This document shows, one piece after another, positions 25,881-38,700 of a DNA stretch of 64,000 nt. The position numbers and the translations under genes were made by a program. The notes under the pieces are model-generated. The model saw nothing but the letters and a program-made list of their open reading frames with translations. It did no database searches and was not told where the DNA came from. This stretch comes from Tetracentron sinense (Eukaryota; Streptophyta; Magnoliopsida; Trochodendrales; Trochodendraceae): assembly GCA_015143295.1 (NCBI GenBank), contig CM026565.1, forward strand, positions 27,908,052 through 27,972,051, in the 5' to 3' direction. Every line of letters begins with the position of its first letter. Within the stretch, counting starts at the first letter, position 1.

Positions 25881-26149
25881 TGCTCCATTCAAGGTTTGAA
25901 ATGTCAAATTTTCAACCATGGACTTTCATTATCCCATTAACTGTTCATTTTTAGAAGGCATTTTTAATTTCAGGGAAGTGGATTTCAAGACAGAATTTTC
26001 TATTTTTTCTATGGATTAAATGACAAAATTAGAAGGCAATAGCTTTTATTTGTTTAAATGAAAAAAATTGTCTTTAGTAATGACATTTTTTCTATGGATT
26101 ATGAAGCACGACACTTTTGTAATTATGGAAGTAAAGTGTTGCAGAACTT

Positions 26150-26312
26150 TCATTGCACTGATATTTATATCAGTTAATGCAAGAGCCCAATGCAAAAAAA
26201 TGCATGTTGGGTCTTTGAAACAATTCGAATCATTTCGATAATAATAAGTATGATCTGTTTTACTGAGAAGGTCTAGGGTTCGAGTCCGTATAGCCCTATA
26301 AAATTTAAAATT
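26150..26312 (+). other. trnV-UAC: Nuclear plastid DNA fragment (NUPT): trnV-UAC intron 3' end and 3' exon
   Basis: GAGAAGGTCTAGGGTTCGAG followed by TCCGTATAGCCCTA (3' exon, about 26262-26298) matches the second exon of plastid tRNA-Val(UAC) from memory, with a C changed to G in the T stem (TACGG in the plastid gene). Upstream comes the intron end as known in chloroplast genomes: CTGATATTTATATCAGTTAA, then GAGCCCAATGC, GTTGGGTCTTTGAAACA and CATTTCGATAATAATAAG. The first exon and most of the group II intron are absent, so no functional tRNA can come from here. The outer limits are approximate. Confidence 0.85.
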
Positions 26313-26499
26313 AAAAAAAATTGTTTCACCACCAATCACAAGTTTCATGTTGGACGCAGTACTCATACTAGAAATTATAATTAATGATTACTTTATCAAT
26401 TGTCATCTACTTCAAAGATCCCTTCTGAAACATTTTTCAAATAAAAAAGTTCAATATCTTCCTACGAATCAGTGAATTAGGCAGACAATAACAGAAGTG

Positions 26500-27140
26500 C
26501 TTCGTGACTCGTGAGGCAGCTCTGTATTTTAAAAAAAAAAAGCGGGAACCGAGGTTCCCTCTCTTTTGCTACAATATATAGATAAATGTAAATTTATTCG
26601 ACCGAAGAGTGCAGAAACTGTGGGTTAAATTTCACGCTCTTCTCCTCGAACTCTCGACGAAAAAATAGCAAAAGAGAGAGATAGTAGATTGCGAGAGAGA
26701 GACTGTGGGAGTTACGCAAGAAACCCTAGAAACAAGGAAATGAAAAGGAACCTTTTGAAATTTCTTCAATTGAAATATAGTATATGTAATTATATGCTAC
26801 ATATTTAATTAGTTTGCTCCAATTTCTCAATTTTAGTAAATAAAGGATTATATAATTTAAATAAATGTGTTCTAATACTCATAACTCAAACCCTAGTCAA
26901 TTTATTCATGCTAAAGTATCAAACCTTAACATATATACATAAAGGAAAATCTCATGAAAATGGAATGCAATATTAACCTGTGAACATTTGCACCATAGTC
27001 AATTGCTAATATAAGTATAGCAAATTAATCAACTAGTGAAATTGTAAAAAAAATCGCAATGAAGATGTAAAGAAAACCTTCTTTACATATTATTTGCTTA
27101 TAATAACATTCTCATGTAAAGATACGAATGCCTTTTTTTT
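26500..27140. other. Intergenic stretch
   Basis: Read on the minus strand, 26560-26740 looks like a plant promoter/leader (TCTCTCTCGC, AAACCCTAG-type text), but no coding exon follows it towards lower coordinates. I do not call a gene. Confidence 0.35.
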
Positions 27141-27172
27141 CTACTTTTTGGCTCATCAAATACCTATGTATT

Positions 27173-27437
27173 TGTTAACCATCCTCATTCACATAGCTCT
27201 CCCAGCACCAGCTCAACAACTCTAACGGAATTCCACCTGTCATAATTGTCAATCCAGCTGGCTCCTAACAGAATGAGAACTTAGTTTAGAATGTATCTAT
27301 TCAGTTATTTGTAAATCTCTATAAATAGAAACTATGATGTACTTGTTAATGCAGTCTGTGAATAAGAATACTTCTCCAGAGTTCTTAATTTCTCTCTGTT
27401 TTCAGACTTCACGTTCTTCATATTTTTCAGTTTTACT
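27173..27437 (+). mobile_element. 265-bp solo LTR (Ty1/copia-type fossil)
   Basis: The segment starts TGTTAACC and is flanked by a perfect 5-bp target duplication GTATT (27168-27172 and 27438-27442). The host sequence around it exists uninterrupted at 25.72-25.88 kb, which fixes both borders. A TATA-like CTCTATAAATAG lies inside at about 27316. The short length and style suggest Ty1/copia; this is inference. No internal region is left. Confidence 0.85.
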
Positions 27438-27786
27438 GTATTATATCGAGAATAATCATGCAAGCCGATAACCATATGAAAGTATTTATTTTATGTAACA
27501 CACATAAAAAAATACTTCCTATTTTTTAACCCCCAAAAAAAACAGTATGCTTCCTATTTATCCCACTAGATAATATCATGCGACCAAATGCATCCTGCAT
27601 GAAATGGAACGGGTCTGCATCCAGATTCGTTTTACCGTGCTTGGATCCGTAAAAAGGAAATGGATCGATACTTGGATCCGGGTCGAAATTCTGATAGTCT
27701 GAGTTGCTCCACTTTGACCATTAAATCCAAGATGCCTCTGAATGGGGCCCCATTAATCAGACAGTGTAGCCATGATACGTTAAATC

Positions 27787-28349
27787 TAGGCCTGTCAACG
27801 GAGCGGATAGGGGTATATCCGTATCCGTATCCAATCCGATTACATTTTTCGACTATCCGAATCCGGTCAATATCTACCGGATAGTGAAACATAGTATCCG
27901 AAGTTGATTCCAACTAAATTACTCGGATTATCTGGTTATCCGATTATCTGAGTAGAGAGTTAGAAAGGATAAGAAAGAGACAAGGTAAAAGGTGAGAGAC
28001 TGGTAGTATCCCAACAACGGTTTTGTTAGACAATGGTTTTAAAGGCTCATGGTTTTGCTAAATGGTGATTTTTAAGGTATCATGGTTTTAACTTTTAACA
28101 TTTAAGGGCTTCGTTTGGACCGTCGGATTAAGCATAAAACCATAAAAAGGCTAACATCTCTGTATCTTGGTGAAGCGGATATTTAGCGGAGCGGATATAA
28201 CAATATTCGACTCCGATCTGATTATAAATGGATACTCTATTATGTTATCCGAATCCAATCCGCCGGATATCGTATTCAGATATTGTCCGACTAAACGGAG
28301 TCGGATTTGGAACGGATTCGGATATTTCAAATATCCATTGTCAGCCCTA
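27787..28349. mobile_element. 563-bp hAT-like non-autonomous element
   Basis: The terminal inverted repeats are TAGGCCTGTCAACGGA and, on the other side inverted, TAGGGCTGACAATGGA. Both flanks carry the perfect 8-bp duplication GTTAAATC (27779-27786 and 28350-28357). TAGGGNTG ends with 8-bp duplications are typical of hAT elements. The ends are tiled with GGATATCCG/CGGATA words. It encodes no transposase; the open frames inside are by-products. Confidence 0.88.
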
Positions 28350-28615
28350 GTTAAATCACCATCTCTTCGTTCGGGTTAACTGTTCAACCCGGTGTTTTGG
28401 GTGCAGTCTAGGTCAAGGGTTGGATCGAAGTACCTGAATATTAGGGGTCTGCACAAGCCGGATTGGGTTATACTTGTTTTGTATCAGGGTTGGGTAAGAA
28501 ATTAACTTGAACCCAATCCGTTATATATGGGTTAGGAAACGAAACTGAACCCAATTAAATACGGAAGATCTCAACCCGCTTCCAGGTTGGGATAAGATAT
28601 ATAGGCTCACCTGTT

Positions 28616-31600
28616 TGTCACGCCCTAAAACCCCACCTTAAAAGAATGTGAGATCTTGGCACGTGACTTACTTGACTTAATCCATTTAATAAGCTTTAAA
28701 GGCATACTAAAATCTGAACTTAAAAATTTCTTCCATTAATGACATCAACTAAATCAATAATTTCTACTACAACTGAAATAAAATAAATACTAACCCTCCA
28801 TCATGATCATCATCAAACTAAACTAAACATAAATATCTATAAGGTCAATTAAAGTCTCCCTGAAATTTGACCACAAACAAATTAAATTCAAAAGTAGGGC
28901 CACGATCAAGATCCCGTTCTTCCTCGGAATAATCACCCTCCGGTTCCCCGAAGTATTCATCATCTTCCCACGGCCGGGGTGCACAAAAATCAATACCTGA
29001 ACCTACCGACAACAAAAGTCATCGGCTGAGTAAAGAGTTACTCCGCGTATATAACAGACCATAGTGAACAATATAATGAACATTAAATTACATGCATTTT
29101 ACAGATTCGTACATCAGTTCACATACATAATCAGAGTGCGGAAACAAGCAAATACATTACGTCAATTTCTTTTCTTACTTTCTTAGTTTTTTCATTTTCT
29201 TACTTTTCTTTTCTTTTTCTTACTTTTCTTACATTCTTACCTTTCTTCTTTTCTTACTTTTTATACTTCATACTTTACCATTCTATGAACAATACATTTA
29301 CATACATTAGTAATAACTTAAAATACCGCTTTATTGTATAAGAAAATGAGTTACTATACTTTACTTTACCGAGATACCACCCTTTGTACATTATCCGGTA
29401 CGACGGCTTACTTACTTTAGCATACATTTCACTCTTTTTGATGATATCCGGTGGTGCACAACACAAACATGCATTATCACTTTCGTGTGTCTTTCTTTCT
29501 TCTTCCTTCTTTCTTTTCATACTTTCTTACTTCTCTTTCTTTTCTTACTTTTCATATTTCATACATTATTATCACACTAATACTCATTTACATGCATTTG
29601 TGATAACTTAAAATACCGCTTTACCGTATAAGGAAAGGGGTTACTATATTTTACTTTACCGAGATACCACCCTTCATACATTATCCGATACGGAAGGCTT
29701 AGTACATTTTCCGATACGACGGCTTACTTACTTTGGCATATTTCTCGCCCTTTCTGATGGTATCCGGTGGTGCACAACACAACATGCATTATCTTTTTTG
29801 TGTGTCTTTCTTTCTTACTTACATACTTTTTTTACTTTACTTTTGATCTTACTTACATCTCATTAATGTCTTTAATTATTTATACATATTTTTGCCTATT
29901 TTTCATTCGTGAGTACACAATGATATACCTCTTGTTTAAATTGTACCTAAGACTAACCGTCAAAGGCCATAGGACATCTCATCATAGCATCCCATACCAC
30001 AATGTTAACCAGGCTTAGGCAGCTTGACTTTCATCAGAGGTTCGTTTACTTAAAAGTATATCAAGTATTAGGAATACAAAAGAAACATACCAACTATCAT
30101 ATTTCTAATGATTCAACAATTATAAAAAAAAATCACAGTAGGTCTTAAAATATTCCTAAATTACGATCTAATTTCATTGTCAAATTCCCTTGTTTGTTTA
30201 ATCAAGATCAATATCCTAATCGTAATCCCTTTTAATTAATAATAATTTTCTTAAATTGTTAAACATAAAATCAACTCAAACATCATCAAATATTACAATT
30301 AGATAATCCATTCAATCCATCCACCATCTCATTCTTCTTATAAATTTGCACACTTCAATAACTTTCTCAATCCCCATGTTGAATTTTAAATAAATTATAC
30401 ATAATTCTTCACATCCTAACATAATAATTTCGTGATAATAAAACAGTATCTGTAATAAGTTCTTCACATCCTATTTTAACATTCCAATGATAATAAAATT
30501 ATATCATCAATAAATCTTCTACATCAAATCAATAAATAATAAAAACTATATAACAACTGGGTTCTTTACATCCTAATTTAATCTTTCACTATTATTAAAT
30601 CATGATCATATTTACCGCTCTTCACATTCTAATTTAATAAACCAGGAATCATAAACTAAAAACTACAAATCTAGTTCTTCACATCCTATTTTTATCATCC
30701 ATAAATAATAAAATGGGAATCAAATATAGTTCTTCACATCCTATGTTAATCATTCAATAATAGATACTATAATCATAATTTTTCACATCCTATTTTTATC
30801 CATCAAAATAATGAGACAATATCTTCATTAAGTTCTTCACATCCTAATTTAACCATCAAGAATAAATAAACAATTTCATAAATGAGTTATTCACATCCTA
30901 TTTTAACAGATCAACCATAATAAACAAAAATCATAGGCATATTCATGGATCCACCCATCTTTACATCTTTCCTTTGATTCACTCATTTTTCATTCATTAT
31001 TCTAGGTTAACTATTCAAAATATTGGATACTAGATCCGTTATTTACCTCACTTGATTGCTTCCCTACGATCTATCGCTTGCGAATAAGGCTGTATATCGA
31101 TCTCCAAGCCTCCTTCTTCCTTCATTTTGATCTAATCTTTGAACTCTTCAAGATTCCCCCTTTTGATCTCTTAGGAAGCTCTTTCTTTTAGATTTAGAAG
31201 TCTATGGAAACCCTAACTCACGAATTTGAGGGTTATTTATAGAGTTTGGGGACCAAAGAGAACTTAAAAAGTCACAAATTGACGTTTTCGCACATATTTC
31301 AGCGTCCATCGATCGATCGACGAGTTTTGGCCGATCGATCCCCGCCACCACCGATCGATCGGCTCTAGTTGGCCAATCGGTCGGATCCCTCTTTTTTTTT
31401 TTCTGAACCTTGCTCCGGTATTTTGCCCGTAGCTTTTGACTCGGTTATCAGAATTGGGCGATTCAACTTGCGTTGGAACCGTTATTCGAAGGGGAACAAT
31501 TTATTATTTATAGACAAACTCCAATTTCAAGTCTATGAAGGTTAAAATTTCTCATCAAGTTGGATAAAGGTAAACACGAATCTCAAAATATTTGAGTTAA

Positions 31601-31889
31601 TATTGAGAACTCAAAGATTAAACTCCTATACTCCTAAAAGTTAGAAAATAGATACCTTAGGCTAATTTTAAGCAATGAGGTGTCCCTTAAACCCAAAACT
31701 TTTAATTTAATAATCATAATAATAATAATAATAAGTTAATCACTATTATTATTATTATATAAGAGTTTACTAATTTAGGCATCCCACATTAATTTTCATA
31801 GGAACACATGCATTTAAAATCGGATGCATATTCTAAGGAATTTATGTAAATGGCACGAATGCCGAAAAACTAAATTTCGGGTCTCTATA
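28616..31889 (+). mobile_element. 3.27-kb solo LTR (long-LTR Ty3/gypsy-type fossil)
   Basis: It starts TGTCACGCCC and ends GGGTCTCTATA. Both sides have the perfect 5-bp target duplication CTGTT (28611-28615, 31890-31894). The end matches the LTR at 1-1657. No coding domain lies inside. It contains a roughly 290-bp tandem repeat (about 29310-29830), C/T-rich tracts, and a run of units of about 60 bp carrying CTTCACATCCTA (30405-30905). The length and the TGTCAC start fit Tekay/Del-like chromoviruses; that assignment is inference. It probably arose by recombination between the two LTRs of a full element. Confidence 0.8.
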
Positions 31890-31894
31890 CTGTT

Positions 31895-32707
31895 CCAGGT
31901 TGGGATTTGAGTTCTGTAACTCCCTGTTCAGAATACTTATCTTTTATTACATTTACTTGATGTATGAGTTAACCATAATTTTTTTTTTTCAAATGTATGT
32001 ATTATTCCTCTTAATTAGGAAATTATATCCATTCTTTTTAGATGGCATGAGCTTCTTTTTGTATGGCACAGACTATTTAGGAATTTGCATTATTCTGAAA
32101 AGTGTGATGAAATTACTTTAGAGAATCTCATTCTAGCAGCAAATAAGATAATCTTGAAAAAGTTTGGACAAGTCTGAAATTCTTTTAAAAACTCTCAAAA
32201 CCACATTAGCTCTTCTCATGCAATTGATTTTTATTTATTCATAACTCGAATTTTTGGAAAGGAAAAAATCGTTATCATGTAAAAATGCTGTCATATGCAG
32301 AGCTTGCAACAATGCTATCAAATGCCAACCCTTCACACACTATTATTTCAAGTGCCCACAACTATTTAAAAATCAGACTGTTTATACTGTAAATCCAGAC
32401 TAAAATCACATATTGGAAAATGGAAATATAAACTCAAAATATGAGAATTCCTGTATTTTTGGACCATGTCAATGACATGAGGCACACCCTGCGTGAGAAA
32501 CTGGCTTTCCCAGATTTGTAAGCACCCATTTGACTTGACACGGAAATTTTGGAAGAAAAGAGAGAAATCTTAATCAATTAAAATATGGATGATGTATTTG
32601 TATGAACAGTAACAGATATAAAACGACTATAAAAAAAATTCACCTCCTATGGGAGAGACAGCACACATATCATGTGGGTACAACAGAACAGGCATTGTTC
32701 CGTTCCG
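31895..32707. other. Intergenic stretch and probable 3' UTR of the S-acyltransferase gene
   Basis: The sequence is AT-rich and no second gene is seen. The 3' UTR of the minus-strand gene should lie in the upper few hundred bases. No polyadenylation site can be fixed. Confidence 0.4.
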
Positions 32708-35700
32708 TCAGAGGCCAATGCCCAAGCCTAACGGGATCCCATTGGACTTGCCATGATTATTATGGTTGCACTGGGAGGAATGAACATGACCATGGTGGGG
32801 TCTTGTGTTCTTAGAATCTACATCAATAGAGACATGGCCATTGCCATTGGTGTGATGACTATGATTCTCCCCATTTTGCAGATTCGAATTCCTTGCCATC
32901 TGCATCATTCCAATCCCCTCGGAATGGGCTGGGTCTTCGATGCACTCCACATCCTCATTGTAGCCATTGATCAAGAAATCTGAACAGTTCTTTCGGATCC
33001 CATGATCATACGGGTTTCTGAACCGACCACCTGGGCCTCTTAGGTAGCTATAGCGCATCACGTTTGCCATTTCGTTCGTTGTAATGTTGCGAGATATCTG
33101 CAGCAAGAAAAGAAGTGGTTCAATATTACACAGTAAATTGCACAAATAATTTGTGTTAACCTCAGTTAAATCGAGTTAGATTACATCACTGTGTGATTCA
33201 TGATCCTATACTGCAGTGTTTGCCCCACTTATGTATACTTTACTTCAACCAAAAAGAAAAAAGGAAAAAAAAAGTGTCATTTTAACCTGCATCACATTAG
33301 ATGTGATACAAAATGGGCTTCGATCGACCTTCAGATAATGAATTGGATAGTGTTGGAGTCGCTAATTCATGCCTCAGCATTGGTATGCTAATCCTAACTA
33401 CTATTGTAGACGAATTATCCATGTACCTGAGAAGCTTGAACAACAGTTAAGACTGCAACACCAAAGAAGAGGAAGAACATCACAATAAGAAATGATACAG
33501 CCCCAGTATGATGAGTCCCAGCATGGCTTATCCATGCTCCAAAAGTAGATGGAGCAGTTGGATCCGTCAAGAGTCCTGCATTGAGAATAATTGTTCATTT
33601 TCTTTTAGCAGATGAAGACAACAATGTTGCTAAAAGCAACTCCAAAAAATGGCTTAAAGAGGAACACATTTAAGAAGAGGCATACTTATAGAAGTGACGG
33701 CACTGGTAATCAGCATTGCAGAAACTTCTAGAACAAGAAACCAGATGAAATCCCATTTATTTTTCTGTAATCACAAGTCAGTCAGCTGTTCAGATCAAGG
33801 AATACTACATCAATACTCATTCATAAGGGGGAAAAAGTAGCCATCAGCAAGAACATAAGGAGAGTCTAACAACTTCATTGTCATACATATGCAGTAAGGC
33901 GGGACAGACAATTCTACGAGCCACACCTAGGAAATCTCCAATCCCATAAATTTACTCAGTCAACTGATTGTAACTATCCTGACTGACATTCTTCCCAGAC
34001 TATTCGCGATACTTTTCCAGCCAGTAAAAGAATGTCATCGGAAGGATGTTTAGGATCATTCAATCTGGTTGGATTTTCACTTCAGAGATTACTACCACGT
34101 TCCATGGGTCCCACTTCATGAATGCATGTTGTAACTGTTGGTAGACCATCATTGTGGTCTACCTGATGGTTATCTTATGTCCCCGTATCCATCAAGATCA
34201 AGAGATCACACAAAAATAAGACAGGAAGATTGAAGATGCAGTTCATCAATTTCAAAGCACCTTGCCAATACAATTTGATACCCAAGGGCAGTGATGATCA
34301 AATTGTTCAACACAACGATCACAAGTGGAACAATGCTTTGAACGAAGAGGCCTGACAATCTAATAAACAAAGTAAAATGAAACCACATTAGATATTTGTC
34401 AGATGGGTAAGCACTGTTCAAAGAAACCAATCCATAAAAAGGGAAAGAAAACCAGAAGTAGAATACACCTTGCATGTTGCACAGAGCTGAGACCAATTCC
34501 CAGCCAGTAGAGCAGGATTGTTCAGCTCAGTCTTCAATAAAGGTTCCTATTAAAGAATTCAAAAAAACATAATTGTAAGCTGCTTTAGCCTTTAAGTGGG
34601 GGAAAAGGTATGTCTAAGATTCAGATTTAAGAAAATTCCAAAAAAAAATCCACAGCCCATTTAAAGGTAAAGTATCCGGATCTGAGAAATTAGTGAGCAA
34701 GAGTGAGACCAGGAATGACAATTCCAAATGGAAGAGATCAAGTAGCAAAAGACTGCAACTCACATCATCTTTTAGATTTTGTGAATCATGTACATTCCTT
34801 CTGATATAACCTGGATCTTTCCTACAAGGATAAAAAAACAAAAAAAACAAAGATCAAATAAGACCTTAACTACAAATCTATGCATGCCCATTCAATGTGG
34901 CTGATTAGTGTAAAAATCAAACTACCAATCTATGCATGCCCATGCAATGTGGCTTATTAGTGTAAAAATGTTTATTTACTAACTGAAAATATGTCCAAGG
35001 AGAAGTCTAAGCATGCTCGTTCAATGAGGCAGTCGATTAAAATGAAATATCTAAGATGTGCAAATATAAACTTACAGATTAAAAGAGCGAAAAACAAACC
35101 ACCCTGACAACACGAATACTACCACATATTATCCCCTAATCAGTCCCATTATTGTTAAATCTAGCATATAATGATAAAATAAAGACCGCGGTGGCATTTA
35201 TACATCAGGTAATAAGAAAGGTAAGCAACTCAACAGCATTTGGAATAGAAAATCGCATGGCAACAGCCAGTTTAACAATTAATCTGAAATATCCTCAAAA
35301 TGAATAACAAGACAAATAATATAAAAACAAGGAACAATGTAAATAACCGTTTGCTTGTACCACCCGATTAAAAAAAAAAAGACTTTTCGCGTGTATTATG
35401 TATAAAAAAAACATTGAAGTCCCAACAAGGCAACAATAATGAGACAATCAAGCATTGGCCATGACTTGAGAGTTGTGCTCTCCCATTCTCTTGGAGATGC
35501 AAACAAAACTCACCAATTCTTTAGCTGGAAAAGGTATGCACTTACATTGGAATTCTATTCCTTATATTTGTATTTTTATTTTCTCCATTTTGTAGTTCAA
35601 TTATTTCAAAAGCAGGAAAAAGAGGTAAATTTTCAAAACAAGTGAAATTTAATGGGAATCACATAGACCATGTCTTTATCCATGGGATTACTAGTAGATA

Positions 35701-38700
35701 ATAATTAAAAGATGTACATCATGGACATCTGTTACCACTTGGACACTAACAAGTTTTATTGAATGAGCAGGTCGAAATCATTTCGATGAAGCTAGATGGG
35801 TGGAAATCTTTATATCTCTCAAAAAAAGGCCGTCTAACTCTTCTAAGAACACACTTAGCAGTCTCCCCACCAATTTTGTCACCAATAACCATCCCAGTCT
35901 CTGTAATTGTGAAACTGGAAAGGTTACAGAAGAGATTCTTATGGAATGAGCATGTCGATATAATGAAATACCACTTGGACAAATGAAAATCTGTTACCAT
36001 GCCAATAGAGACGTGGGGTTTGAACATCCGCCCTCTAGTGGAAGTCAATAATTTTGGAAAAATGATTATGATGCTTTGGGGAAGGAGAGGGAAAGCCTTT
36101 GGAGGAAAGTAATTGCTGCCAAGTTTGGAGAACAATCTTGCTAGGTGTCCAATGAGGTAAAGAGTTCCTACGGCATGGACTATGGAAAGCTATCCGAAAT
36201 GTCCATGCCGAGTTTTTCAAGCGCGTCCACTTTAGTATGGGTAGTGGTTTGGAGATGAAATTCTAGGATGACAGATGGTGTGGCACAGATCCCCTGAAAG
36301 AGGATTTTGGGAATCTATTCTCCCTTTCTTTGTTAAAAAAAAATACTTATGTGGCTTCTTGTTTTGAGATGGGGAAAGCTCTTTTGCTTGGTCCCCAAGT
36401 TTTAGACGGAACCTCAATGACTGTGTAACATCTACCTCTTTGGCGTAGTTGCACAAGGATGATCGATTATGGTCTAGGGCCAATAAAGGTCAGTTCACAA
36501 TGAGATCCTTTTTTCATTCTTTGCGAATTTGTCCTATCTTGCCTTTTTCTCGTAGGGCTGTTTGGAATATTGGCATTCCATCTACGGCATCTTTTTTCCA
36601 TTGGTCAGAAACGATGGACAAAATCCTCACATGTGATCATTTGAAAAGTTGAGAATGGAGGATGGCTACCATTGTTTTATGTGCCTTGGGGCGAAGGAGT
36701 CGGTGAACCACCTAGAGATCGTCTCAGGAGTAAATTCCTCCTCCGACCGGAGATCGTCTAGATCTCTCCTAGGTCCTTTAAGGATTCTTTATAGGGTTGG
36801 TTATTCCTATCCTTGGTGGCTCCTGCGGCCCTGCCTCAGTTGTTTGGGCTATACTCCCAGGAGCTATAGGGTGGTCAATTTGGAAGGAAAGAAAGAGGTG
36901 AGTTTTTTACTGTTGCGCTTCTTCCGAAGCCTTGTTTACAAGAGAATTCGTAAGCTCCTGCTTGCTTGGTGTGGTGCTCGATTAGGAAGAATTTTGAAGA
37001 CAATGGTTTGTTCATGTATTTCAATAGTGCAGTATCCTCCTAGTTTCTAGGCTTTAGCTTTTTGCTATCCCTAGTCTGCTTAGTTATGTTATTTGCCTTT
37101 CGTTTCTGTTTCCGTCTTGGTTCATTCTTTGTGAATTTATATATATATATATATATATATATCATTTTACCAATAAAAAAAGGATTTTAATTTTTACATG
37201 ACAGATAGAAGTAACTTTTCAGCAAATAACTAAACTTATGGACATCCCTCACTCGTCCCTCTCTCTTTTTGTGTGTTGTATGTATAATTAAATGACACAC
37301 ACACACTTAAACCTATACTATTTTTGTTAGAATTTCTCTTATATCATTTTACCAATAAAAAAAGGATTTTAATTTTTACTCGACAGATAGAAGTAACTTT
37401 TCAGCAAATAACTAAACTAAGGAGATCCCTCACTCCCTCCCTCTCTCTTTTTGTGTGGTGTATGTATAATTAAATGACACACACACACACACACTTAAAC
37501 CTATACTATTTTTCTTAGAATTTTTTCTTCAAGAGATTATTTTTTACAGTTACATACTGATAAAAGGTCTATAGAGCATACCTGCTACACTTATAAAACA
37601 TTACTAATCCAGCAGTTGCAAGGAAAATACCCAGCCATGCAAAAAGCCCAATCCCAGCTGTTAGCTTCGGCAAGTTTGACGCTGCAGCCAAGTAGAAAAT
37701 AAACAACCACTGTAAGTACTAAAAACTTGACATAGAGTATGGTGTAATCTCACATGCAAAGACTAGATCAGTGTACCCATGATGACTGCATGAGTATAGA
37801 TCACAAGTAACACACAGATTATACACCAAAGTATAGGCGCAAGCCCTAATTTTGAAAGTCGTCCAAAGCGGCTGTTCCCATCACAACGGTTGTCAAGCAA
37901 CCTCCTTGCATTTCCCTGCAGGATTAGATATGACAATGTCATAAAATTCAGAAGTTCCATTGCAGCAAATTTTACAAGCAATGGTTCTTGAAAAGAAAAA
38001 ACTAATGCCAGAAAAATAAAAAAATTATGCCGTAAGTGTTATTATAATTGTTAAGATTCAAGGATTAATAGAACTACCTTGAGAGCTACCCCTAGCAATT
38101 CCTAAAAATTTCTTGGCATTGAGGTAGCTTTTAGTTTTTAAGATGTGATTGTATTTATATTTTTATATCTTACTCTTGTGCATATGTGCCGCTTTATCAT
38201 GCCCCAGGGCATTACTGTCCTTTCATCCATAATGAATTCTTGTATATACCATGCATACACACCAGAGAGTTATTCTGGGCTCTTTTCATGGAATCAGGAT
38301 TTCCTTCCCTGTGCCATCTCCTCGGCCTTCTCTTTCAACTCATCTCATTGTCAGTTGGCCATGATGCTAGATTTGCCACCTGTGCGGATATTCACACTCA
38401 TCAGCCTCTTCCTCCCTGCTAATATAACTCTCCTTATTTCCTTGGTTTCTCTCTCTGAGCCCATGTCTTACTCCCAGGCCTCCAAGGATCCCTAGTGTGA
38501 TGCCATGACAGGTGAATTTTTAGCCCTTATAGAAAACCATACTTGAACTCTGGTTCCTCAGAGTTATGCAATGAATTTTTTTGGAGCAAGCAGGTTTACA
38601 AAAATAAGTAAATAAAGATGATTCCACAAATCGGTACAAAGCAACTCTCAACAGTGAACGGATAAAATCAACAGCCCAGTATTTACTTAATACTGTGACG

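Noticed and set aside
26262-26298. A nuclear tRNA gene
   Set aside because: Only the second exon of a plastid intron-containing tRNA is present, the upstream sequence is plastid intron, and the T stem has a mismatch.
27632-28379. Small genes at 27.6-28.4 kb
   Set aside because: The frames lie within or across the border of the 563-bp hAT-like element and use its repeated GGATAT words.
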